From Marinobacter sp. S6332 (lineage in GTDB: Bacteria; Pseudomonadota; Gammaproteobacteria; Pseudomonadales; Oleiphilaceae), in the NCBI RefSeq assembly GCF_023016045.1, contig NZ_JALKAP010000003.1, positions 248,001-312,000 on the forward strand: DNA of 64,000 nt, written 5' to 3'. A program made the position numbers and the translations under genes. Positions within the stretch are counted from its first letter, which is position 1, and each line of letters opens with the position of its first letter. Positions 56,660 to 64,000 of the stretch are shown piece after piece. A model generated the notes under the pieces. That model saw only the letters and a list, made by a program, of their open reading frames with translations, searched no databases and was not told the origin of the DNA.

Positions 56660-57295
56660 ATGATGAAGAAGCTTCTTAGCAGTGCTTTCGCTGCAATCGC
56701 CCTGACCTTTAGTGCAAGCAGCTTTGCAGCGCCGGTACTGAATTTCGATATCGACAGCTCGAGCTCATCTGTTAACGCCAACGGTCTAGCACTATGCCCA
56801 AGCTGCACAATTGACCTTACCTTGGCCCCTGGCTTGGATAACGAAATTTTCAGCTTAGCCGCTGGCGATAGTTATGCCTTCGATTTCTTTAATGCGGACC
56901 TTTATGGCCCTTCTTCTGGTTTGGGCCTGGTCGGCGGATTTGTAAACGCAACACTTGGATTTTCCTCCCCGGATGCTGTTGGCGCAACAGGAACGGGGCT
57001 AGGCGGCGCAGCTTGGGCGTGGGCTTTTGGTTTCGGAGGAGGCATGGGAGGACTGACCTTCAATGCTGCCGGTCAACCGAGCGATATTGTCATAGGTAAC
57101 GGTTCTTCATTTGATATCGATTTTTCTACCACTACCGATACGTGTAAAGGCAAAGGCTGCACCTTATCTCAAACAGTCAGAGCAACCATAACTGCAAAAA
57201 ATGTTGTCGCTTCAGTCCCAGAGCCAGGCACTCTAGCCCTGCTCGGCTTGGGCTTGGCCGGTCTCGGCATGGCACGTCGCCGCAAAGCCGCTTGA
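56660..57295 (+). CDS. PEP-CTERM sorted surface protein
   Basis: This 211-residue exported protein has an N-terminal signal peptide (about 1-26, ending SFA) and a C-terminal sorting signal, VPEPGTLALLGLGLAGLGMARRRKAA: the PEP motif, a hydrophobic segment and a basic tail. Exosortases process such signals during export, usually in bacteria that make an exopolysaccharide. The body is Gly/Ser/Ala-rich with two cysteine pairs (LCPSC and CKGKGC), and no enzyme motif. A GGAG site precedes the ATG at 56660; the next codon is also ATG. No exosortase is in the window. It is monocistronic, between a sigma-54-type promoter and a terminator. Confidence 0.88.
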   Translation: MMKKLLSSAFAAIALTFSASSFAAPVLNFDIDSSSSSVNANGLALCPSCTIDLTLAPGLDNEIFSLAAGDSYAFDFFNADLYGPSSGLGLVGGFVNATLGFSSPDAVGATGTGLGGAAWAWAFGFGGGMGGLTFNAAGQPSDIVIGNGSSFDIDFSTTTDTCKGKGCTLSQTVRATITAKNVVASVPEPGTLALLGLGLAGLGMARRRKAA

Positions 57296-57350
57296 TTGGC
57301 TGAAGCGCAAACAGGAAACCTGTAGCCCTGTCGTGCACATAGTACAAAAA

Positions 57351-57391
57351 TGACACCCCGCGCTTGCATTAAGCCCGGGGTGTCAGTTTTT
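57351..57391 (+). terminator. Intrinsic terminator of the PEP-CTERM gene
   Basis: TGACACCCCG (57351-57360) pairs perfectly with CGGGGTGTCA (57376-57385), followed by GTTTTTT, 56 bp after the stop. Confidence 0.9.
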
Positions 57392-57487
57392 TAAACACCC
57401 ATTTTTTCAACACACCCTTCTTACCGTGATCTGAACCTCCATTCCAAGCATAATACTCACCACCACTTTCTACGTTGTACGGAATTC

Positions 57488-58516
57488 ATGGACTCAATCA
57501 CTCAGGCCGCTCTTGGCGCCTCAATCGCAGGCCTTGTGGCAGGCAAAACTCTCGGGCGCCCCGTTCTGCTCACCGGCGCATTGCTGGCCACGCTTCCTGA
57601 TCTTGATGTGCTGATTGATTACGGAACCGCGGTAGCCAACTTCACCCAACACCGGGGCTTCAGCCATTCGCTATTCGTGCTCGCACCTTTGTCGGTTTTG
57701 CTTGCGGCATTGCTCTGGCGCTGGAAACCGGAACCGGGTTTTCCACGCTGGCTGTTACTGACGGCTCTGGCATTGATGACGCACCCGATTCTGGACACGT
57801 TTACTACCTACGGCACACAGCTTTTCTGGCCCATTGGTAGGCCCCTTGCCATAAGCAGCATCTTCATCATCGATCCTTTGTACACACTCCCGTTATTGGC
57901 AGGTTGCATCGCCTTTTTAATACGCCCTCCTGCGGTGCGAGCCATGACAGCGGGGCTGATTATCTCAACTGCGTATCTCGGGTGGTCGTTTGTGGCTCAG
58001 CAAATCATCACTGAGCGTGTGCAACCCGCTCTGGCCGAGGCAGGCTTCGCTGAGGCTGATCTGCTGGTGCAGCCTATGCCTTTCAATACCGTGTTGTGGC
58101 GCGCCACTGCCATCACCGATCAGCAGCGCATCGAAATCGTGACTGGTTTTCTGGATGACGATACTCCGTTAACCCTTGAATACTTTCCCCGGCAACCAGA
58201 GTTAGCCGAAGCGGTTTCACAACTCCCTGAAACCCGTCGCCTGGAATGGTTTACCAAAGGTTTTCTCGACTACCAGGCACACAACGGCGACATCACCGCA
58301 ACGGATGTTCGGCTGGGCATTCCCGGGGCACACCCGTTCACCTTTATTTTGGCCAGTGAGCGGGGTGGCGCACTCACGCCGGGCAATGGTGAACGTGCGC
58401 CTCGTCCCGTTATGAACACGGGCGCATTGCCTTTGCTATGGGCCCGCACCACCGGCGCGATTCCGGTACTGTGTCTTGCCAACCTTGCAACGCCAGCCAC
58501 CGGACAGGAGTGTTAG
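57488..58516 (+). CDS. Membrane-bound metal-dependent hydrolase-like protein (YdjM/DUF457 type)
   Basis: This 342-residue protein has the YdjM family pattern: MDSITQAALGASIAGLVAG, LPDLDVLIDYG, HRGFSHSLFVL and THPILDTFTTYGTQLFWP. The His and Asp residues of these segments probably bind metal at the membrane surface. About five membrane segments are in the first 190 residues, followed by a soluble domain (about 200-342) of unknown role. Family members are described as LexA-regulated in E. coli, but no LexA box is seen here. rsuA follows within five bases, so the two are likely co-transcribed. Confidence 0.83.
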   Translation: MDSITQAALGASIAGLVAGKTLGRPVLLTGALLATLPDLDVLIDYGTAVANFTQHRGFSHSLFVLAPLSVLLAALLWRWKPEPGFPRWLLLTALALMTHPILDTFTTYGTQLFWPIGRPLAISSIFIIDPLYTLPLLAGCIAFLIRPPAVRAMTAGLIISTAYLGWSFVAQQIITERVQPALAEAGFAEADLLVQPMPFNTVLWRATAITDQQRIEIVTGFLDDDTPLTLEYFPRQPELAEAVSQLPETRRLEWFTKGFLDYQAHNGDITATDVRLGIPGAHPFTFILASERGGALTPGNGERAPRPVMNTGALPLLWARTTGAIPVLCLANLATPATGQEC

Positions 58517-58521
58517 AAACC

Positions 58522-59214
58522 ATGCGGCTTGATCAGTTTATTTCCAGCAGCTCACCGCTTTCCCGCAAAGAAGCCAGGCGCGCCATACATGCAGGGAGAG
58601 CTGAAGTGGATGGAGAAGTTTGGAAAGACACGGGCAAGCATATCCCTGCCGGCGCAGAGGTTGTGCTGGACGGCACGCCGCTAACCGTAAAGGGAGAGCG
58701 CTATCTCATGCTGAACAAGCCTGCAGGCGTTGTGAGTGCGACCCGCGACAGCGAACACCCCACGGCCCTGGATCTTCTCCCAGCTGAGCTAACCAAGGAT
58801 TTGCACATTGCGGGGCGACTGGATGCCGACACCACCGGCTTACTGCTACTGACAACCGATGGGAAGTGGTCTCACCGGGTCACGTCACCAAGAGTAGACT
58901 GCCCGAAAACCTACCGGGTAGGCCTGAACACCCCTATAACAGATTCAGCCATCGAGGAGCTGGAAACCGGTATTCTGCTTCACAACGACCCAAAGCCCAT
59001 GAAACCCGCGCAGGTAAAGGTTGTGGAGCCACAGTTGATTGAACTGACTATTTCAGAAGGGCGCTATCACCAGGTCAAGCGTATGCTTGCAGCGGTAGGG
59101 AATCATGTGGAAGCCCTGCATAGGCAGAGCATTGGCGCCATATCCCTCGACCCGAAGCTGGAAGCAGGTGGATACCGGGAGCTGACAGAGCAGGAAATCG
59201 CCTCGATTCGCTGA
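58522..59214 (+). CDS. rsuA: 16S rRNA pseudouridine(516) synthase RsuA
   Basis: RsuA isomerises U516 of 16S rRNA to pseudouridine. The 230-residue protein has an S4-like N-terminal RNA-binding domain (MRLDQFISSSSPLSRKEARRAIHAG), the catalytic aspartate in GRLDADTTGLLLL (Asp101), and the KTYRVGL and GRYHQVKRMLAAVGN segments. An upstream CAGGAGTG site supports the ATG at 58522, which is five bases after the previous stop. The family separation of RsuA from RluB/E/F rests on the length and the LHRQSIGAISL end. Confidence 0.9.
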   Translation: MRLDQFISSSSPLSRKEARRAIHAGRAEVDGEVWKDTGKHIPAGAEVVLDGTPLTVKGERYLMLNKPAGVVSATRDSEHPTALDLLPAELTKDLHIAGRLDADTTGLLLLTTDGKWSHRVTSPRVDCPKTYRVGLNTPITDSAIEELETGILLHNDPKPMKPAQVKVVEPQLIELTISEGRYHQVKRMLAAVGNHVEALHRQSIGAISLDPKLEAGGYRELTEQEIASIR

Positions 59215-59216
59215 GT

Positions 59217-59696
59217 TCAGGTGCGTTCGAAGCGCTGAGCCTGCAGATTCTTACGCACTGCCCCAGCCTCAAACACCTCCCCATTCATCGCGATATAAAC
59301 GCTGGGGGGCAAAAGCTGCACTGCGGCCCAGGCAAAGCCGATGTTGAACACCGCATCGCTACGGCGCATCCGCGCGGGTTGCATGGCACCCGTTAGAACA
59401 ATGGTTTTGTCGCTCAGCGACGACAGGACCTGCGCCGTCTCTGCCATGGTGTCCGTGCCATGAGTAATCAATATGCGACGGTTATCGCAGGCGTTGACCG
59501 CCGCAAACACCAACTCGCGATCCGCATCGGTCATTTCCAGGCTATCTTTGCGCAGCAATCCCTGCAGGCTGTAGCCTTTGTGGATGTTGGATTCAGCCAA
59601 GAGCTCCGGCACCAGAGATTCGCCGATTTCAAACTCGCTGTTGGCGTCAAAGTACACCTTATCGATGGTGCCGCCGGTGGTAAAAATCCGGATCAT
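59217..59696 (-). CDS. One-domain asparaginase-like protein
   Basis: This 159-residue protein covers only the N-terminal catalytic domain of type I/II asparaginases. Seen are TTGGTID (with the nucleophile threonine) and the second motif ITHGTDTMAETA, together with VLTGAMQPARMRRSDAVFN. The C-terminal domain of normal asparaginases (about 320 residues) is absent, with no downstream frame that could code it: rsuA ends two bases away on the opposite strand. Such short forms are common in gammaproteobacteria and are annotated as asparaginase-domain proteins, with untested activity. The ATG at 59696 is chosen; a further ATG at 59738 adds 14 residues. Confidence 0.8.
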   Translation of the reverse strand: MIRIFTTGGTIDKVYFDANSEFEIGESLVPELLAESNIHKGYSLQGLLRKDSLEMTDADRELVFAAVNACDNRRILITHGTDTMAETAQVLSSLSDKTIVLTGAMQPARMRRSDAVFNIGFAWAAVQLLPPSVYIAMNGEVFEAGAVRKNLQAQRFERT

Positions 59697-59738
59697 GATG
59701 TTTCTGCCTATACCTGATACTTCGCAAATTTCATTCAA

Positions 59739-60686
59739 TTAGTTCAGGGCAGCTGTCGCACTGTGGGACGCCTCATTGTATGCGGCATTCTTTTGCTCAG
59801 CGTACTCCCTCGCAGCTTTTGCCACTCGCCCACGAGCTCCGGTATCCAGCCAGCGTTTAATTCGCCCGGCGTCTCCCATGGGTGAACGCGTCCCCAGAGA
59901 ATCCAGAAGCACGGTAACCACCTGTTTGCCGTTCATCTCGGAAATCATCACCAGGCAACGCCCGGCGTCCGAAAGGTAGCCTGTTTTGCTAAGGCCCACC
60001 CCCCAGCTATTACGGTGCACCAGTGCGTTGGTATTCCCAAACGACAGGCTATAACGGGGTTGACGGAAGTGGCCCCGAAAATAGCCGGCTGTAGAGTACT
60101 CACGAATCTCCGGATACTCCGCCGCAGCGTTCACTAGTTTTACCAGATCGCTGGCGGTTGACAGGTTGCGATCCGAGAGGCCGGTAGGATCCACAAAGTG
60201 GGTGCCATTCATGCCCAGGGCTTTGGCCTTGGCATTCATGGCGGCTACAAAGGTATCAAAGCCGCCGGGGTGGCTACTGGCCAGGGTATAGGCCGCGAAG
60301 TTCTCAGACGACATTAGCGCAATGCGCAACACATCCTTGCGGCGCATTGTGGAACCAACTCGGATGCGGGTATAGGCATTGGCCGCCGCCGGTGTGTGGC
60401 GCTTTTTGAAAACCAGCCGCTCGTTTAAAGGCGCACCGGATTCAAGAACCACCAGCGCCGTCATCACCTTGGTTATCGAGGCAATAGGCACAGAACGATC
60501 GGCGTTTTTGCCGAAAACCAGCTCGTTACTGCCCGCCAATGCCACAGCGGCATTCACTGAGGCCAGATTCGGGCCAGGCGCGGCAAGCTCTGCGGCCGTG
60601 GCGTTTGACTGATGGGCATTTGCCCATAGTGGCAGGCAAAGGATCAGCCACAACACCGCCCTGTTCGCCATCATCATTCTGTGCAT
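59739..60686 (-). CDS. pbpG: D-alanyl-D-alanine endopeptidase PbpG (PBP7)
   Basis: PBP7 cuts D-alanyl-mDAP crosslinks in peptidoglycan. The 315-residue protein has a signal peptide (about 1-24, ending ANA) and the three penicillin-binding motifs: Ser70-xx-Lys73 in ASITKVMTAL, SSEN in LMSSENFAAY, and KTG in SKTGYLSDAGRC. The length matches the PBP7 type and it lacks the C-terminal domain of DacA and DacC carboxypeptidases. Four Met codons lie close to the start; I use the first. It follows ilvD with 24 bp on the same strand. Confidence 0.9.
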   Translation of the reverse strand: MHRMMMANRAVLWLILCLPLWANAHQSNATAAELAAPGPNLASVNAAVALAGSNELVFGKNADRSVPIASITKVMTALVVLESGAPLNERLVFKKRHTPAAANAYTRIRVGSTMRRKDVLRIALMSSENFAAYTLASSHPGGFDTFVAAMNAKAKALGMNGTHFVDPTGLSDRNLSTASDLVKLVNAAAEYPEIREYSTAGYFRGHFRQPRYSLSFGNTNALVHRNSWGVGLSKTGYLSDAGRCLVMISEMNGKQVVTVLLDSLGTRSPMGDAGRIKRWLDTGARGRVAKAAREYAEQKNAAYNEASHSATAALN

Positions 60687-60710
60687 CTATTACGCTCTGT
60701 CGTTATGAAT

Positions 60711-62387
60711 TCAAGGCAGGTCGGTAACCGCGCCGGTGGATGCTGAGCTTACGGTGCGGGCGTATTTGGCAAGCACACCACGGGTAAATCGTGGCTGGGG
60801 AGCCACCCAGGCCTTGCGTCGACGCTCCAGTTCTTCGTCAGCTATATCCAGCACCATGGTGTTCGCCACCGCATCGATGGTGATTGTATCGCCATCTTCA
60901 ACCAGCGCAATGGGGCCGCCTTCTGCAGCTTCCGGGCTGATATGCCCGACTACAAAGCCGTGGCTGCCACCGGAAAAGCGACCATCTGTGATCAGCGCCA
61001 CGTCATTGCCAAGTCCCTTACCCATAATCGCGGAGGTAGGTGTAAGCATTTCGCGCATGCCCGGACCACCTTTCGGGCCTTCATAACGGATCACCAGCAC
61101 ATCACCAGCCACCACGGTTCCATCGATAATCCGCTCTTGAGCTTCTTCTTCGGAGTGGAACACTCGGGCACGGCCTGAGAAGTGGGTGCCTTCCTTACCG
61201 GTAATTTTGGCAACAGCACCTTCAGGTGCCAGGTTGCCGTGCAGAATACGCAGGTGGCTATCTGCTTTCACGGGGTTATCGAATGCGCGGATAATGTCCT
61301 GGCCTTCGGGGTAAGGCTCTACTTCAGCCAGATTCTCCGCCAGTGTCTTGCCCGTCACCGTCAGGCAATCGCCGTGCAAAAGGCCACGCTCCATCAGCAT
61401 TTTCATCAGCGGCTGTATGCCACCAATCGCTACCAGTTCCGACATCATGTAATGGCCGCTGGGGCGCAAGTCTGCAAGAACAGGTACGCGCTTACCAATC
61501 TCTACGAAGTCTTCCAGGCTCAGCTCCACATCAACCGTGCTTGCCATTGCCAAAAGGTGCAGAACTGCGTTGGTTGAGCCACCCAGAGCGATCACAACGG
61601 TAATCGCATTCTCGAACGCCGCTCGGGTCATGATGTCTGAAGGCTTGATGTCTTTACCCAGAAGATTCAAAACCGCTGCACCCGCGGCACGACAATCATC
61701 CAGCTTGTTATTGGATACCGCATTTTGTGCGGAACTTCCCGGCAGGCTCATCCCCATGGCTTCAATAGCCGATGCCATGGTGTTGGCAGTGTACATACCG
61801 CCACAGGAACCCGGGCCGGGAATGGCTGTTTCTTCAATCTGTTTAACTTCAATTAAATCGAGATCGCCCCGAGCGTGAGCCCCCACCGCCTCGAATACCG
61901 ACACAATATCCGTATGGTTCTCACCGGGCAGAATGGTGCCGCCGTACACAAACACCGATGGCCGGTTCAGTCGGGCCAGCCCTATTAGGCAGCCTGGCAT
62001 GTTTTTGTCACACCCCCCGATGGCAACCAGCCCATCAAACCCTTCGCAACCTGCCACAGTTTCTATGGAGTCGGCGATAACCTCCCGCGACACAAGCGAG
62101 TACTTCATGCCGAGCGTGCCATTGGCAATGCCATCAGAAACCGTGATGGTATTGAAGATCAATGACTTGCCGCCAGCTGAATCAGCGCCCGCCGAGGAAG
62201 CTTCGGCCAACTCGTGAATGTGCATGTTACAGGGCGTCAAATTACTCCAGGTAGAGGCAATGCCGATCTGCGGCTTACGGAAATCCTCATCGGTAAAACC
62301 GACAGCCCGCAGCATAGCCCGGCTAGCGGACTTGCCCACACCATCCACCACAGGGGCGGAATAACGGCGGCGTTTGTCATCGGTCAT
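60711..62387 (-). CDS. ilvD: Dihydroxy-acid dehydratase IlvD
   Basis: IlvD dehydrates dihydroxy acids to the 2-oxo acids of valine and isoleucine. The 558-residue protein has cysteines in [17 protein letters not shown] and [14 protein letters not shown] that bind the Fe-S cluster, and a Mg-binding segment in the middle. [21 protein letters not shown] is the conserved C-terminal part. An AAGGAGA site supports the ATG at 62387; the frame opens 23 codons further upstream without support. The 558-residue form is the shorter of the two IlvD types, by contrast with the 616-residue E. coli enzyme. It is divergent from the phosphoketolase-like gene. Confidence 0.95.
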   Translation of the reverse strand: MTDDKRRRYSAPVVDGVGKSASRAMLRAVGFTDEDFRKPQIGIASTWSNLTPCNMHIHELAEASSAGADSAGGKSLIFNTITVSDGIANGTLGMKYSLVSREVIADSIETVAGCEGFDGLVAIGGCDKNMPGCLIGLARLNRPSVFVYGGTILPGENHTDIVSVFEAVGAHARGDLDLIEVKQIEETAIPGPGSCGGMYTANTMASAIEAMGMSLPGSSAQNAVSNNKLDDCRAAGAAVLNLLGKDIKPSDIMTRAAFENAITVVIALGGSTNAVLHLLAMASTVDVELSLEDFVEIGKRVPVLADLRPSGHYMMSELVAIGGIQPLMKMLMERGLLHGDCLTVTGKTLAENLAEVEPYPEGQDIIRAFDNPVKADSHLRILHGNLAPEGAVAKITGKEGTHFSGRARVFHSEEEAQERIIDGTVVAGDVLVIRYEGPKGGPGMREMLTPTSAIMGKGLGNDVALITDGRFSGGSHGFVVGHISPEAAEGGPIALVEDGDTITIDAVANTMVLDIADEELERRRKAWVAPQPRFTRGVLAKYARTVSSASTGAVTDLP

Positions 62388-62517
62388 CAGTCTCTCCTTA
62401 AAAGCAGTTACAAAACACAGTTGTCGTGAGAAGCCTGTCCGTCTGACCTGAATCAAACGGCGCTATGCGAGTGCCTCTTACAATCGTTGCACAATAATTA
62501 TGCCTTGGAGGCAAGCT

Positions 62518-64000
62518 ATGTCATCACCTATTTCGCCATCAACGGTTTGTCCAGAGTACAAACTCTGGCGCCGCGGCTATGGCGTTATCGAGCATACCGA
62601 CACCACTTGCGAGCATGTTCAAATTCTTGCTTCTCGTCTTGTTGCCGCAGGCCTCCAACCTGATACCGCTACAGTCTACCGCAAGCTGGCGGACCTTGAC
62701 CGGCTAACCAGCGCTGGCATGTGGTTGGTCGTACACATGACTTATGCAAACCGCGTAGACAGCTCTGGCGCCCCTTTGGCTGCAAAGGACTTCAAGTGCA
62801 ATCCGGAAGGCCATACTGGCGGCGCGTTGAACATGGTCCCAGCCTATGCAGCCTACATGGCTCTAAATAACCTGACAGGGCGAACCCGAAGCTGGCTGAT
62901 GGGCCAAGGGCATTGCGTAGCCGCCATCGATGCGCTGAACGTACTCACCAGCAACCTTCTGCCGGAACAGCATAAACGCTACACCGGAACGGATGGGCTG
63001 TCACGGATGGTAGCGGATTTTTACAGCTACCAGCAAAAGCCGGATGGCAGTACAGCAGCCCCATTGGGAAGTCATGTTAACCCATACACGGCGGGCGGTA
63101 TTATTGAAGGCGGTTACTTAGGCTTTGCCGAGCTTCAGTACGCCCACATGCCGCTGCCTGGCGAATCACTCATCGCCTTTTTGTCTGATGGCGCAGCTGA
63201 AGAGCAGCGCGGCAGTGACTGGATCCCGCGTTGGTGGCGGGCAGCCGATTGCGGTTTGGTGATGCCAGTAATGATCGCCAATGGACGACGTATTGAACAG
63301 CGCACGGAACTGGGCACCCGCGAAGGGCTTGAAAGGTTTGAGGCGCGTCTTGCCGCTCTGGGCTTCGATCCTTTCAGGTTCGATGGCCGCGACCCGGCGG
63401 CCTTTGTTTGTGCGCTAGCCGAAATGGAGAACTCACTGCAATACCGGAGTGACCGTGCGCTGGAAGGCGAGCTAAGTTATCCGGTTCGCATTCCCTACGG
63501 CATTGCTGAAACGGTGAAAGGTTTTGGCTTTTATGGCGCAGGACTAAACCCAGCACATAATTTACCACTGCCCGGCAACCCGCGACTGGACGTTCGAGCT
63601 CGGGAATTATTTCAAAAACACGCATCGCGCCTTTGGGTTGCTCCGAAGGAACTTGCACAAAGCGTGTTGCGGTTGAAAGAGCATGAGCAGCAGTCTCGAC
63701 CCTTGGAGCGCGACCATCCTTTGGCGAAACGCAATCCGCCAGACTTAGCTATTCCAGTCATTGCCGCCTGCCATGAGCCAGTTTCTCCCATGCGGGCAGT
63801 TGACGACTTCTTCCGGGCTCTGGTTGCGCAAAACCCGGAGCTCAGGCCACGGGTGGGCAACCCTGATGAGCTTGCCAGCAATCGCTTAACAGGGGTTCTG
63901 GAAGACCTCAAACACCAGGTTAACGATCCCGAGAATGACTCGGAGTCGGTTGATGGCAAGATCATCACCGCATTGAACGAAGAAGCGGTTGTGTCTGCGT
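62518..64000 (+). CDS. Phosphoketolase/transketolase-like thiamine-diphosphate protein (3' end outside window)
   Basis: The gene starts at an ATG with a GGAGG-type site and runs out of the window after 494 codons. It resembles the N-terminal domain of the xylulose-5-phosphate/fructose-6-phosphate phosphoketolase family: NPEGHTGGALNMVPAYAAYMALN, GQGHCVAAIDALN, GSHVNPYTAGGIIEGGYLG, and a region aligned with the ThDP motif that reads SDGAAEEQ in place of GDGEAETG, followed about 30 residues later by IANGRRI. So the first Gly of the ThDP motif is changed. Some databases name relatives xylulose 5-phosphate 3-epimerase, from memory. The catalytic activity is thus uncertain. It is divergent from ilvD. 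Confidence 0.7.
   Translation, partial: MSSPISPSTVCPEYKLWRRGYGVIEHTDTTCEHVQILASRLVAAGLQPDTATVYRKLADLDRLTSAGMWLVVHMTYANRVDSSGAPLAAKDFKCNPEGHTGGALNMVPAYAAYMALNNLTGRTRSWLMGQGHCVAAIDALNVLTSNLLPEQHKRYTGTDGLSRMVADFYSYQQKPDGSTAAPLGSHVNPYTAGGIIEGGYLGFAELQYAHMPLPGESLIAFLSDGAAEEQRGSDWIPRWWRAADCGLVMPVMIANGRRIEQRTELGTREGLERFEARLAALGFDPFRFDGRDPAAFVCALAEMENSLQYRSDRALEGELSYPVRIPYGIAETVKGFGFYGAGLNPAHNLPLPGNPRLDVRARELFQKHASRLWVAPKELAQSVLRLKEHEQQSRPLERDHPLAKRNPPDLAIPVIAACHEPVSPMRAVDDFFRALVAQNPELRPRVGNPDELASNRLTGVLEDLKHQVNDPENDSESVDGKIITALNEEAVVSA

Overview
The window looks like the chromosome of a marine, hydrocarbon-associated gammaproteobacterium close to Marinobacter. This placement is by inference. Most proteins read as Pseudomonas-like orthologues, and several neighbourhoods keep the order known from Pseudomonas aeruginosa: coaBC-dut-algC-argB with radC and rpmBG; engB-cytochrome c4-dsbA-EEP; laoRCBA-coaD; rubredoxin reductase-rubredoxin; ubiCA-phoBR. 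The crp-yhfA-prkB grouping is shared with E. coli. No rRNA, tRNA, CRISPR array, insertion sequence or prophage was recognised. The DNA is nearly all housekeeping, with a few accessory patches.

Layout. 1-8.9 kb: 3' end of modC, the global regulator crp, yhfA, speD, prkB, a very large protein with degenerate GGDEF and EAL domains, and a lipoprotein metallopeptidase. 8.9-18.2 kb: a long leftward series, coaBC-dut-algC-argB-(Sm-like membrane protein)-argE-argA, joining arginine, coenzyme A, nucleotide and polysaccharide-precursor synthesis. 18.4-22.8 kb: radC, rpmB-rpmG, an EEP-family hydrolase, dsbA, cytochrome c4 and engB. 22.9-28.3 kb: a laoRCBA-type long-chain alcohol/aldehyde oxidation locus with a clear operator-like palindrome, then coaD. 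28.3-34.4 kb: a DUF945 protein, ppk, hemB, an orphan lipase foldase and a small acidic protein. 34.6-40.8 kb: TetR plus AidB-like acyl-CoA dehydrogenase, a DUF503 protein, an unrecognised two-gene unit, and panP (beta-alanine formation) behind a structured leader. 40.9-47.8 kb: a PiT transporter, a diguanylate cyclase, a MioC-type flavodoxin, an EAL phosphodiesterase and tesB. 47.9-54.9 kb: rubredoxin reductase and rubredoxin, hpt, ubiC-ubiA, phoB-phoR behind a Pho box, and a receiver/PilZ-like protein. 55-64 kb: a lytic transglycosylase, a PEP-CTERM protein behind a sigma-54-type promoter, a YdjM-like membrane protein, rsuA, a one-domain asparaginase-like protein, pbpG, ilvD and the 5' part of a phosphoketolase-like gene.

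Functional themes. Rubredoxin with its reductase and the Lao locus fit alkane and long-chain alcohol oxidation. PanP, CoaBC and CoaD cover three steps towards coenzyme A. PiT, PhoBR and Ppk handle phosphate. Three GGDEF/EAL proteins suggest one maker, one breaker and one probable non-enzymatic sensor of c-di-GMP.

The most unusual non-coding signal is a family of dispersed palindromic elements of about 105 bp: three good copies (10228, 40430, 51714) and one decayed copy (37073). A shared central core is enclosed by 25-27 bp arms whose sequence differs from copy to copy while pairing is kept. Other signals of note are the sigma-54-type promoter of the PEP-CTERM gene, the lao operator and the three-hairpin leader before panP.
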